Shown piece after piece: positions 1 through 4,777 of a DNA stretch of 5,360 nucleotides. The translations under genes and the position numbers were made by a program. Under the pieces are notes generated by a model that saw only the letters and a program-made list of their open reading frames with translations, did no database searches and had not been told where the DNA came from. The first letter of the stretch is position 1; each line of letters begins with the position of its first letter. The DNA lies in assembly GCA_943355185.1 (NCBI GenBank), contig CALREM010000029.1:1-5360 (forward strand), written 5' to 3'. This DNA is from Candidatus Nomurabacteria bacterium. Lineage in GTDB: Bacteria > Patescibacteriota > Minisyncoccia > Phycocordibacterales > PALSA-1337.

Positions 1-167
1 ATTTCGGCCTTAACAAGGGCAGCGAGTTCCTTTTTGACTATAGGTGCGGGTGATTTGCTTCGATCGACGATTTCTTTTACCAAAAAAGGCATTCCTTGAT
101 TAAAAAGAAACATCCGAAGGATCTTTACTTTAGCGAGACTACCAAATAGGGCGGTAAGTGTGTCCAT
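1..167 (-). CDS. Winged helix-turn-helix transcriptional regulator, N-terminal part (truncated by window edge)
   Basis: An open frame of 55 codons begins at the ATG at 167-165 and runs off the left edge of the window. It starts MDTLTALFGSLAKVKILRMF and continues with a segment (residues 29-55) reading LVKEIVDRSKSPAPIVKKEL and onward. This order, an 'LFGS..KVKILR.FL' first helix followed by 'VKEI' and a recognition-helix-like stretch before 'ELAAL', is the usual start of ArsR/MarR-type winged-helix DNA-binding proteins of archaea and CPR bacteria. An in-frame TAG lies ten codons upstream of the ATG and no other ATG intervenes, so the start is well defined. No Shine-Dalgarno site is visible. 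It is divergent from the ribosomal stalk operon and shares about 75 bases of promoter region with it. The target is unknown; autoregulation, or an effect on rplJ, is possible but is only inferred from position. The wing and any effector domain lie outside the window. Confidence 0.68.
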   Translation of the reverse strand, partial: MDTLTALFGSLAKVKILRMFLFNQGMPFLVKEIVDRSKSPAPIVKKELAALVKAE

Positions 168-191
168 GGGCGTATATTTGATGTTGGCCGT

Positions 192-200
192 ATTCTAACA
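192..200 (-). promoter_or_regulatory. Extended -10 promoter element for the winged-helix regulator
   Basis: Read on the minus strand the bases are TGT followed by TAGAAT, a good match to the extended -10 form TGN-TATAAT. Transcription would start near 185, giving a leader of about 18 bases before the ATG at 167. No convincing -35 box is seen, which is acceptable for an extended -10 promoter. The assignment comes from motif and position only. Confidence 0.4.
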
Positions 201-218
201 GAAAGAGCGGGGTGAGGG

Positions 219-236
219 TAGGCCTCGCCATGCCTA
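219..236. repeat. Short inverted repeat between the divergent promoters (possible operator)
   Basis: TAGGC (219-223) is repeated inverted as GCCTA (232-236) with eight bases between. It lies between the divergent promoters of the regulator and of rplJ, just before the rplJ -35 box. A half-site spacing of about 13 bases would suit a dimeric winged-helix protein, but five-base arms can arise by chance. Confidence 0.2.
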
Positions 237-241
237 AAGGG

Positions 242-269
242 TTGCACTTTCCCTATCTGCATGTAATAT
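242..269 (+). promoter_or_regulatory. Sigma-70-type promoter of the rplJ-rplL operon
   Basis: TTGCAC (242-247) resembles the -35 consensus TTGACA, and TAATAT (264-269) resembles the -10 consensus TATAAT, with a 16-base spacer. The predicted start point is about 275-277, just before the conserved part of the L10 leader RNA. The -10 box overlaps an ATG at 268 that is in frame with L10, so that ATG would lie upstream of the transcript start and cannot be the L10 start codon. Confidence 0.55.
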
Positions 270-275
270 GTCTGA

Positions 276-361
276 TAAGGCTATAGACAGAGGGCTCCCG
301 AGCTTAGTCGAGGGAATAAGACCTTCCGAGGTATCTCTACCTTTTTCGTCACGCCGGGGTC
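276..361 (+). ncRNA. Ribosomal protein L10 leader RNA (autoregulatory)
   Basis: The transcribed region upstream of rplJ carries the hallmark strands of the L10 leader: GACAG-AGG at 286-293 and CCU-UCCGAGGU at 322-332, comparable to the 'GACAG..AGG' and 'CCUGCCGAGGU' strands of Firmicutes leaders. AGG (291-293) can pair with CCU (322-324). Between them UCCC (296-299) pairs with GGGA (312-315), closing a hairpin with a G300-A301/G310-A311 tandem G.A motif, of the kind found in kinked RNA protein-binding sites. GACCUU (320-325) can alternatively pair with GGGGUC (356-361). In known systems the L10(L12) complex binds this leader and represses its own operon, balancing stalk protein against rRNA. 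Pairings were folded by hand and the 5' and 3' limits are approximate. Confidence 0.72.
328..346 (+). terminator. Candidate attenuator hairpin within the L10 leader
   Basis: AGGUA (329-333) pairs with UACCU (338-342) around a UCUC loop, and the stem runs directly into a U run (342-346), which is the shape of a small intrinsic terminator. The left arm overlaps the conserved CCGAGGU strand of the L10 leader. The hairpin therefore competes with ACCU (321-324) pairing AGGU (329-332), and may be alternative to the L10-bound form. The stem has only five strong pairs, so it may be a pause site rather than a terminator. Confidence 0.35.
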
Positions 362-390
362 GATCTTACAAATATTATATTTTATCTCAT

Positions 391-879
391 ATGGCACGTA
401 CCAAAGCACAAAAAAAGGAGATCGTTGAAAAGCTACATACGATTATCGACGGAGCTTCCTCCCTCGTATTCGTCAACATGCACAAGCTGACCGTCGCTGA
501 CACTATGGCAATGCGTCGCGCACTCAAGGCAGATAACGTAGGATTCTTTGTTGCAAAGAAAACCCTCACTTCTCTCGCTCTTGCAGACAAGAAGTTTGCC
601 GGTACACAACCAGAACTTCTCGGAGAATTTGGTTTCGCATACGGTACTGATCTCGTGGCACCAGCTCGTGGCGTCTATGCTTTCCAAAAGAAATTCAAAG
701 ACAAGCTCACTATCGTTGGCGGTGTTTTCGAAAAGCAGTTCATGAATAAGGACCAGATGATCTCGATTGCGTCCATCCCACCACAACAGACGTTGTATGG
801 CATGTTCGTCAACGTTATCAACTCCCCTATCCAGAGTCTCGTCATTGCCATGGATCAAATCGCACAGAAGAAAGCTTAA
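391..879 (+). CDS. rplJ: Large ribosomal subunit protein L10 (uL10)
   Basis: This 162-residue protein is the base of the L7/L12 stalk, joining 23S rRNA of the GTPase-associated centre to L12 dimers. Family features visible are the N-terminal 'KKEIVEKLHTIIDGASSLVFV' helix and strand (about 8-28), the 'LTVADTMAMRRALKADNVGF' segment (33-52), the 'AKKTL' basic motif (55-59) and a C-terminal helix from about 144 that would bind L12 dimers. Length is close to the E. coli protein (165). The start was set at the ATG at 391 because MARTKAQKK begins like other L10 proteins; the in-frame upstream extension of 41 codons from 268 covers the promoter and leader RNA. No Shine-Dalgarno is seen. It lies 24 bases before rplL in one operon and is probably feedback regulated through the leader. 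Confidence 0.96.
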   Translation: MARTKAQKKEIVEKLHTIIDGASSLVFVNMHKLTVADTMAMRRALKADNVGFFVAKKTLTSLALADKKFAGTQPELLGEFGFAYGTDLVAPARGVYAFQKKFKDKLTIVGGVFEKQFMNKDQMISIASIPPQQTLYGMFVNVINSPIQSLVIAMDQIAQKKA

Positions 880-903
880 TTATTACTTTATTACATTACC
901 ATT

Positions 904-1293
904 ATGGAAAATACACCAGTAGAAGTCCCATCAAAGTTCAAGTCAATTGTAGAATCAATCGAACAGATGTCAGTTATTGATCTTAACGAACTCGTTAAAC
1001 TCTTTGAAAAGAAGTTTGGCGTTTCAGCTCAAGCTACGGCAGTTGCAGCTACTGCAGATGCTGGACCTGCAGCCGAAGAAAAGAGTACATTCGCTGTTCA
1101 CCTTACTGATGCCGGCGCTCAAAAGATCGCAGTCATCAAGGTTGTTAAGGAAGTTCTCGCTCTCGGTCTTAAAGAAGCAAAGGATCTCGTTGACAGTGCA
1201 CCAGCCCTCATTAAGGACGGTGTAAAGAAGGAAGATGCTGAAGCTATCAAGAAGCAAGTTGAAGCAGCAGGCGGAAAGGTTGAATTGAAATAA
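904..1293 (+). CDS. rplL: Large ribosomal subunit protein L7/L12 (bL12)
   Basis: This 129-residue protein is the mobile stalk protein that recruits and stimulates the translational GTPases EF-Tu, EF-G and IF2. An N-terminal dimerisation and L10-binding domain (about 10-42, with '[17 protein letters not shown]') is followed by an Ala-rich flexible hinge (about 42-58) and the globular C-terminal domain (about 60-129). That domain carries the highly conserved '[10 protein letters not shown]' (74-83), '[14 protein letters not shown]' (87-100) and terminal 'GGKVELK'. These match the E. coli C-terminal domain closely, while the N-terminus is about ten residues longer than usual. It follows rplJ by 24 bases of AT-rich sequence without a recognisable ribosome-binding site. 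A strong terminator follows, so the operon ends here and rpoB is not downstream. Confidence 0.97.
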   Translation: MENTPVEVPSKFKSIVESIEQMSVIDLNELVKLFEKKFGVSAQATAVAATADAGPAAEEKSTFAVHLTDAGAQKIAVIKVVKEVLALGLKEAKDLVDSAPALIKDGVKKEDAEAIKKQVEAAGGKVELK

Positions 1294-1316
1294 ATTCACT
1301 TCCTTCGCGTTTCAAA

Positions 1317-1347
1317 CATAAAAGCCCCGATTGTCGGGGCTTTTATG
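1317..1347. terminator. Bidirectional intrinsic terminator
   Basis: A perfect 14-base inverted repeat pairs CATAAAAGCCCCGA (1317-1330) with TCGGGGCTTTTATG (1334-1347) across a three-base loop. The GC-rich core is flanked by A and T runs on both sides, so on either strand the hairpin is followed by a U stretch. It ends the rplJ-rplL transcript 24 bases after the rplL stop, and lies 19 bases beyond the stop of the convergent 96-residue gene on the minus strand. Confidence 0.93.
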
Positions 1348-1365
1348 TTGTCATCTGTTCTGATA

Positions 1366-1656
1366 TTACCTCTGTGGATCCAAGGTCATACGTCGTGACA
1401 CCCAATCCCACATGATATTGACCTTGGTTTCGACTGCTACTACTCGTTCTTTGGTGTCTCGAATATCAGACGATATTGGACCATCGATAGCACCTTTCAA
1501 GCTACTAATATTAACTTTGAGCTCTTCGATGGCTTTTTCGAGATGATTTATAACTTGAAGCTTTTTCCCCACATCGAATGCTACCTTCAATAAAGTAGGT
1601 AGTCCTATGATGAGAACAGCTGCATTGATTATGTTGATTATATCCATAACGTTCAT
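1366..1656 (-). CDS. Small membrane protein with coiled-coil tail, function unknown
   Basis: The product has 96 residues. Residues about 6-23 (IINIINAAVLIIGLPTLL) form one hydrophobic segment suited to a membrane span, with little charge before it. After it come basic residues (K24, K31, K32) and then an amphipathic, charged region. Residues about 33-80, with regularly spaced Leu, Ile and Val, are likely a coiled coil, and the end is 'WDWVSRRMTLDPQR'. The basic residues after the span would favour a cytoplasmic coiled coil. A second ATG three codons in could also be used, but the -10 box position favours the first. The layout is loosely like small phage or holin-associated membrane proteins, but nothing nearby is phage-like, so no function is assigned. 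It lies 41 bases after the secreted hydrolase and has its own promoter. Confidence 0.75.
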   Translation of the reverse strand: MNVMDIINIINAAVLIIGLPTLLKVAFDVGKKLQVINHLEKAIEELKVNISSLKGAIDGPISSDIRDTKERVVAVETKVNIMWDWVSRRMTLDPQR

Positions 1657-1662
1657 GTGTTA

Positions 1663-1671
1663 ATTATACCA
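1663..1671 (-). promoter_or_regulatory. Extended -10 promoter predicting a leaderless mRNA
   Basis: On the minus strand TGG-TATAAT is a perfect -10 hexamer with the TGN extension. Six bases (TAACAC) separate it from the ATG at 1656. As transcription usually starts about seven bases after the hexamer, the first transcribed base should be at or next to the A of the ATG, giving an mRNA without a 5' leader. A Shine-Dalgarno site is correspondingly absent. Confidence 0.62.
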
Positions 1672-1697
1672 TGCGAGTCAAGCCCTTCTTATAATAC

Positions 1698-4502
1698 CTA
1701 CTCAAATTCAACAAGCTGTTCGATTATCTTGATGATCTGCAAACGATCGGTAGCTGACACACTTTTGAACTTTTTGTGTCCCCATGTCCACTTTAATTTT
1801 TCCACTTTATTTTTAGCTTTTAATTCCCTACCCTGTTTCAACATGTCGACGATGGCATCTATACGCTTAATGAGTTTTTGTGCTCGTGAATCTGAACCGA
1901 GAATGGCACGTATTACTTTCTTCATAGCTTCTGCCTCGAGATACGGATCAACTTGCTCACCTACGCGAGCAGCCACATCGGCAGATCCGTCGCCATCAAA
2001 ATCAACATTCAACGGTATAGGCGAGATATCTGCCACAGTGGTGGTTGCCACCATAAACGGTGTTACGGGTATAGAATTGTATTCGATCTTACCTGTACTT
2101 ACGCCAGCCCTGAATGCCTCAACCTGGAATGTAAACAAGCCAAAGTCTGTACCCTTTATGACGACATCATACTTTTCTGTCGCCTTAAACGGTATATTGA
2201 TATATGTATCTCTATCGCCATCACTACCGGAAGATTCAAAATCACTACCTTCGACTTTTTCCTCATACATCCCTGTTACAAAATCATTATCTGCTAATGC
2301 ACTCGGTTTAGGGATTATACCTGTGTGATTACCTTTTGTGTCATAGACATGGAGCTCAACGGGTGAATACGTACTGAGTACCAGAAAATCTGGTTCATTG
2401 GCATAATCTGGTTCATCCCAAGAAGCCCCTGGAGGCAAAGAGAATGACCCCTCACCAGAATGACCACCTGTCACAATTTTTCGAATGACACCTTGAGCCG
2501 AAGATGCTTCCAGGATATTCCGGTGGATTATCTCAGTATCTTCATCTTTTGCGACTTTCTTCAAGTCCAAAGAAATCGTGGGACCAGCTTCATGAGACGC
2601 ACTCGGCACCACCACAGTACCATCACCCATAGATGTTTTAGTAACCGAGTGAACTATCTCGTTTGTGCATTTTGATCTCCATAATCCACGAGAACATATT
2701 TGTTTTCCGGCATACTCAAGGCTTTTTGTTGTTGCCTCATTCCAGCCTGCAATAGCCCATCGTGCGATGGTGCGCGGCCATACAAATGGATCAAGTATTC
2801 CGTGAAGCACACCTGCGGCGGCCACGAGCATCTCATTCCCTTTGAGGGGAGAATCTATATCGTTAAATACGGGAACCGGTCGCTCATTTTTAGTATAAGA
2901 GACAAAGTTATTTTGCTGCTCGATAGAGTTTATGTTCACCGGATAGGAGGAGTTAGTCAGATTAGGAATCGTCGTGCTCGCAAACGCGATCGTCGGACTT
3001 AACACTTTTTTGAAAAATCCCTCTGATGGCAATAGCGAGTATGCGCTGGCCATATTTTTCCCTAACTCACGCACATGAGACTGGTTGACAATCAGTCCAC
3101 CCAACATCGCTTGATTATCACCATGAAGCAACGCGGACAACGCCTCCGGAGTTCCGAGATACGGAACGGCTACAGAAATAACTGAATCGATAAGGTTCGT
3201 CTTGCCCATGTCCGCTAAAACTTTGACTAAATATTTTGCCACCAATCCTCCGTTACTATGAGCAATGAGTGTTATCTTGCCTGTCGGTGAACGTGCGGCC
3301 ATGCTTTCCACAGTGGAAATCAAAGACTCAGTCGTTGTCGCTTTTTTCTCCGGTCCCGCAACCACTTCGGGTATAGACTTGCGCCAATCATACCCAAAGA
3401 CACTCCATTCTTGTATGTGCCCTTGTATCTTGAGTACATCAAGCGACTTCATAAACTTTTTATACACACCAACCACACCAAACGCTGTATCAATGGCTCC
3501 ACCGGAGTAAATAGATTGATCCACACTCGAACCATCCGGATTTAGGAATAATTTTTTAATATCACCGTTACGATTTGGTTCCCAAAGAGTGTTCGTACTA
3601 TTACCTCCTATAATTTTCGTATCCATAAACAAGTTGCTCGCTTGTAGACCGGGAATAAATAAGATGCTGGAACAACACACAGCTTCTTGTTGCGGCATAA
3701 GCTCTGGTTCGCTCGTAAGCCACGGATCATAATCTACTAAACCAAAAACGTTGTTAACACCTTGTGCATGAGGACCAGTGGCACTGCCCCACCAATTGTT
3801 CTGAGCTTCTACCGTGGAAGTTCCAAAGTTACGTATCGCATATTGTTCGTTAGTATCAATAATAGAATGAATAATCCGAAGTTTTGTGTTCCCAACACCT
3901 TCATCAAAAGCATTTCCCAGACCGCCAATATGGTTATTTGGACTTGAATACATCAAAACAGGCATACCCTCGGGTTCAATCATGATCCCTTCTGTATTGT
4001 GCTGAATACGACTGTCCCTAATAGAAACATCACTTTCTTTGATCCTTATCGCCGTATATGTATCCGAAATAGTCGTGGTTGAAATAGTGACCTGAGACTT
4101 TTCGAATTCGAAACCGCCGAACCCTATCATAGATGCATTCTGAATATTAGCGGTGCCTTCTAGCACATATATACTTTCGAGATCACGCAGAACAACCTGT
4201 CCATCATGACTTTTGCCCAATACTCGTAATGAGCCACCTTCGATGAACAACGTAGGTGGTGAATCCACATCAATAAGATCCCCACGCACCTCGACACCAG
4301 ATTCGATGGTAAGCATAGTCCCCTGAGTTACTGTAATGGGACCACGCACTATATATGGACTACCTGCTTTACTCCAGACAGTATCAACTCCAATAAACAT
4401 CTCATCAACGTACGTCTCTGCATATGCAACATGTGCTGTATTATAAAATGAAATAATCAACACCGCGCACACGGTTCCACATACCAATATTTTTTTCATC
4501 AT
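1698..4502 (-). CDS. Secreted beta-helix / LCAT-like alpha/beta hydrolase fusion protein
   Basis: This 934-residue exported protein (numbered from the ATG at 4502) starts with a signal peptide, MMKKIL plus a hydrophobic core, with a probable signal peptidase I site after AYA (A28). Residues about 35-255 form a right-handed parallel beta-helix of short turns, closed by the common 'NNWWGSATGP' motif (from 235). Residues about 278-680 are an alpha/beta hydrolase of the lecithin:cholesterol acyltransferase/phospholipase group: 'LFIPGLQAS' oxyanion-loop region (281-289), 'FGYDWRKS' (369-376), nucleophile elbow 'AHSNGG' with Ser416, 'VPYLGTPEA' (446-454), and probable triad partners Asp627 in 'GDGTV' and His660 in 'IIHRNIL'. 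A beta domain (about 700-820), a calcium-loop-like DxDxDGxxD (834-842) and a basic helical tail follow. It may hydrolyse or transfer acyl groups of lipids outside the cell; the substrate is unknown. A GTG at 4511 is an alternative start, but the tandem ATG codons at 4502 and 4499 fit the signal peptide better. Confidence 0.88.
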   Translation of the reverse strand: MMKKILVCGTVCAVLIISFYNTAHVAYAETYVDEMFIGVDTVWSKAGSPYIVRGPITVTQGTMLTIESGVEVRGDLIDVDSPPTLFIEGGSLRVLGKSHDGQVVLRDLESIYVLEGTANIQNASMIGFGGFEFEKSQVTISTTTISDTYTAIRIKESDVSIRDSRIQHNTEGIMIEPEGMPVLMYSSPNNHIGGLGNAFDEGVGNTKLRIIHSIIDTNEQYAIRNFGTSTVEAQNNWWGSATGPHAQGVNNVFGLVDYDPWLTSEPELMPQQEAVCCSSILFIPGLQASNLFMDTKIIGGNSTNTLWEPNRNGDIKKLFLNPDGSSVDQSIYSGGAIDTAFGVVGVYKKFMKSLDVLKIQGHIQEWSVFGYDWRKSIPEVVAGPEKKATTTESLISTVESMAARSPTGKITLIAHSNGGLVAKYLVKVLADMGKTNLIDSVISVAVPYLGTPEALSALLHGDNQAMLGGLIVNQSHVRELGKNMASAYSLLPSEGFFKKVLSPTIAFASTTIPNLTNSSYPVNINSIEQQNNFVSYTKNERPVPVFNDIDSPLKGNEMLVAAAGVLHGILDPFVWPRTIARWAIAGWNEATTKSLEYAGKQICSRGLWRSKCTNEIVHSVTKTSMGDGTVVVPSASHEAGPTISLDLKKVAKDEDTEIIHRNILEASSAQGVIRKIVTGGHSGEGSFSLPPGASWDEPDYANEPDFLVLSTYSPVELHVYDTKGNHTGIIPKPSALADNDFVTGMYEEKVEGSDFESSGSDGDRDTYINIPFKATEKYDVVIKGTDFGLFTFQVEAFRAGVSTGKIEYNSIPVTPFMVATTTVADISPIPLNVDFDGDGSADVAARVGEQVDPYLEAEAMKKVIRAILGSDSRAQKLIKRIDAIVDMLKQGRELKAKNKVEKLKWTWGHKKFKSVSATDRLQIIKIIEQLVEFE

Positions 4503-4532
4503 ATGATTCACTGTTACTCTGATAATGAGTAA

Positions 4533-4541
4533 AGAATATCA
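4533..4541 (-). promoter_or_regulatory. Possible extended -10 promoter of the secreted hydrolase
   Basis: Minus-strand TGA-TATTCT matches the extended -10 form at four of six hexamer bases plus the TG. It would give a leader of roughly 25 bases before the ATG at 4502. No -35 box or Shine-Dalgarno site stands out. This is the best promoter candidate in the 124-base gap between the microprotein gene and the hydrolase; the rest of that gap shows nothing recognisable. Confidence 0.33.
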
Positions 4542-4626
4542 GTACGAGATAAAATCCTGATGAAGAAAGTCTCAAGAATCGCCGAAGATTATTGTGCAAG
4601 GTCTACCCTCGCCGCTCGCTACATGC

Positions 4627-4734
4627 TCAGCGTATATACTGCCCCGTCACAAACAGCACACTAAAACTAGCCAATAGCACCATGGTAAATGCGATGAAAA
4701 ATTTGAAGAAACTGCGATCGAAGGGGTTGATCAT
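4627..4734 (-). CDS. 35-residue single-pass membrane microprotein
   Basis: An ATG at 4734-4732 opens 35 codons ending in TGA at 4629-4627. The product starts MINPFDRSFFKFFIAFTMVL and continues with a hydrophobic stretch to 'VTGQYIR'. Residues about 11-30 form one strong membrane span, with charged residues only at the two ends: Asp6, Arg7 and Lys11 before it, Arg35 after it. That pattern is hard to get from non-coding DNA. A perfect TATAAT lies six bases upstream of the ATG, supporting real, probably leaderless, expression. It lies between the partial membrane protein gene and the secreted hydrolase, on the same strand. Very small membrane proteins are often regulators or stabilisers of larger membrane complexes, but nothing here identifies a partner. 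The frame is too short for a codon-use test to be conclusive. Confidence 0.6.
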   Translation of the reverse strand: MINPFDRSFFKFFIAFTMVLLASFSVLFVTGQYIR

Positions 4735-4740
4735 GGGGTA

Positions 4741-4746
4741 ATTATA
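4741..4746 (-). promoter_or_regulatory. Consensus -10 box predicting a leaderless mRNA for the microprotein
   Basis: A perfect TATAAT on the minus strand is followed by TACCCC and then the ATG at 4734. This is the same six-base spacing as at the 96-residue gene, so the transcript should begin at or next to the start codon. There is no TG extension and no clear -35 box, and the hexamer is part of a near-palindromic AT stretch, which weakens the call. Confidence 0.45.
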
Positions 4747-4749
4747 TAA

Positions 4750-4770
4750 TAGTAAGGTGCAACCTTGCTA
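4750..4770 (-). terminator. Weak hairpin after the partial membrane protein gene
   Basis: On the minus strand TAG-C-AAGGT pairs with ACCTT-A-CTA around a TGC loop, with one C/A mismatch. It starts eight bases after the stop codon of the upstream gene and is followed by AT-rich sequence, but without a true U run. It may weakly end that transcript before the microprotein promoter; it could equally be chance. Confidence 0.3.
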
Positions 4771-4777
4771 TTAAGCA

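Noticed and set aside
276..278. Lipoprotein-type or Cys-rich signal at the CC pair in the secreted protein (about 3670 on the minus strand)
   Set aside because: The cysteine pair lies at residues 276-277 of the protein, far from the N-terminus and not after a signal peptide, so it is not a lipobox.
268..390. N-terminal extension of L10 from ATG 268
   Set aside because: The ATG overlaps the predicted -10 box, the region matches the L10 leader RNA, and the extension has no L10 similarity.
433..858. 141-codon open frame on the minus strand inside rplJ
   Set aside because: Shadow of the strongly conserved L10 frame; its product has no recognisable motif.
1657..2328. 223-codon open frame on the plus strand
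   Set aside because: It is antisense to the C-terminal part of the secreted hydrolase, has no family features, is Ser/Thr/Ile-rich low-information sequence, and the minus-strand frame shows clear domains.
2654..3002. Overlapping short frames on both strands (60 and 100 codons)
   Set aside because: They lie within the hydrolase domain of the 934-residue protein in other frames and have no supporting start signals or motifs.
4503..4511. GTG at 4511 as the start of the secreted hydrolase
   Set aside because: Two ATG codons follow within four codons and place MMKKIL directly before the hydrophobic core, the normal signal peptide layout; GTG remains possible.
4745..4750. Plus-strand TATAAT at the palindromic AT stretch
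   Set aside because: No plus-strand gene follows; it is the mirror of the minus-strand -10 box.
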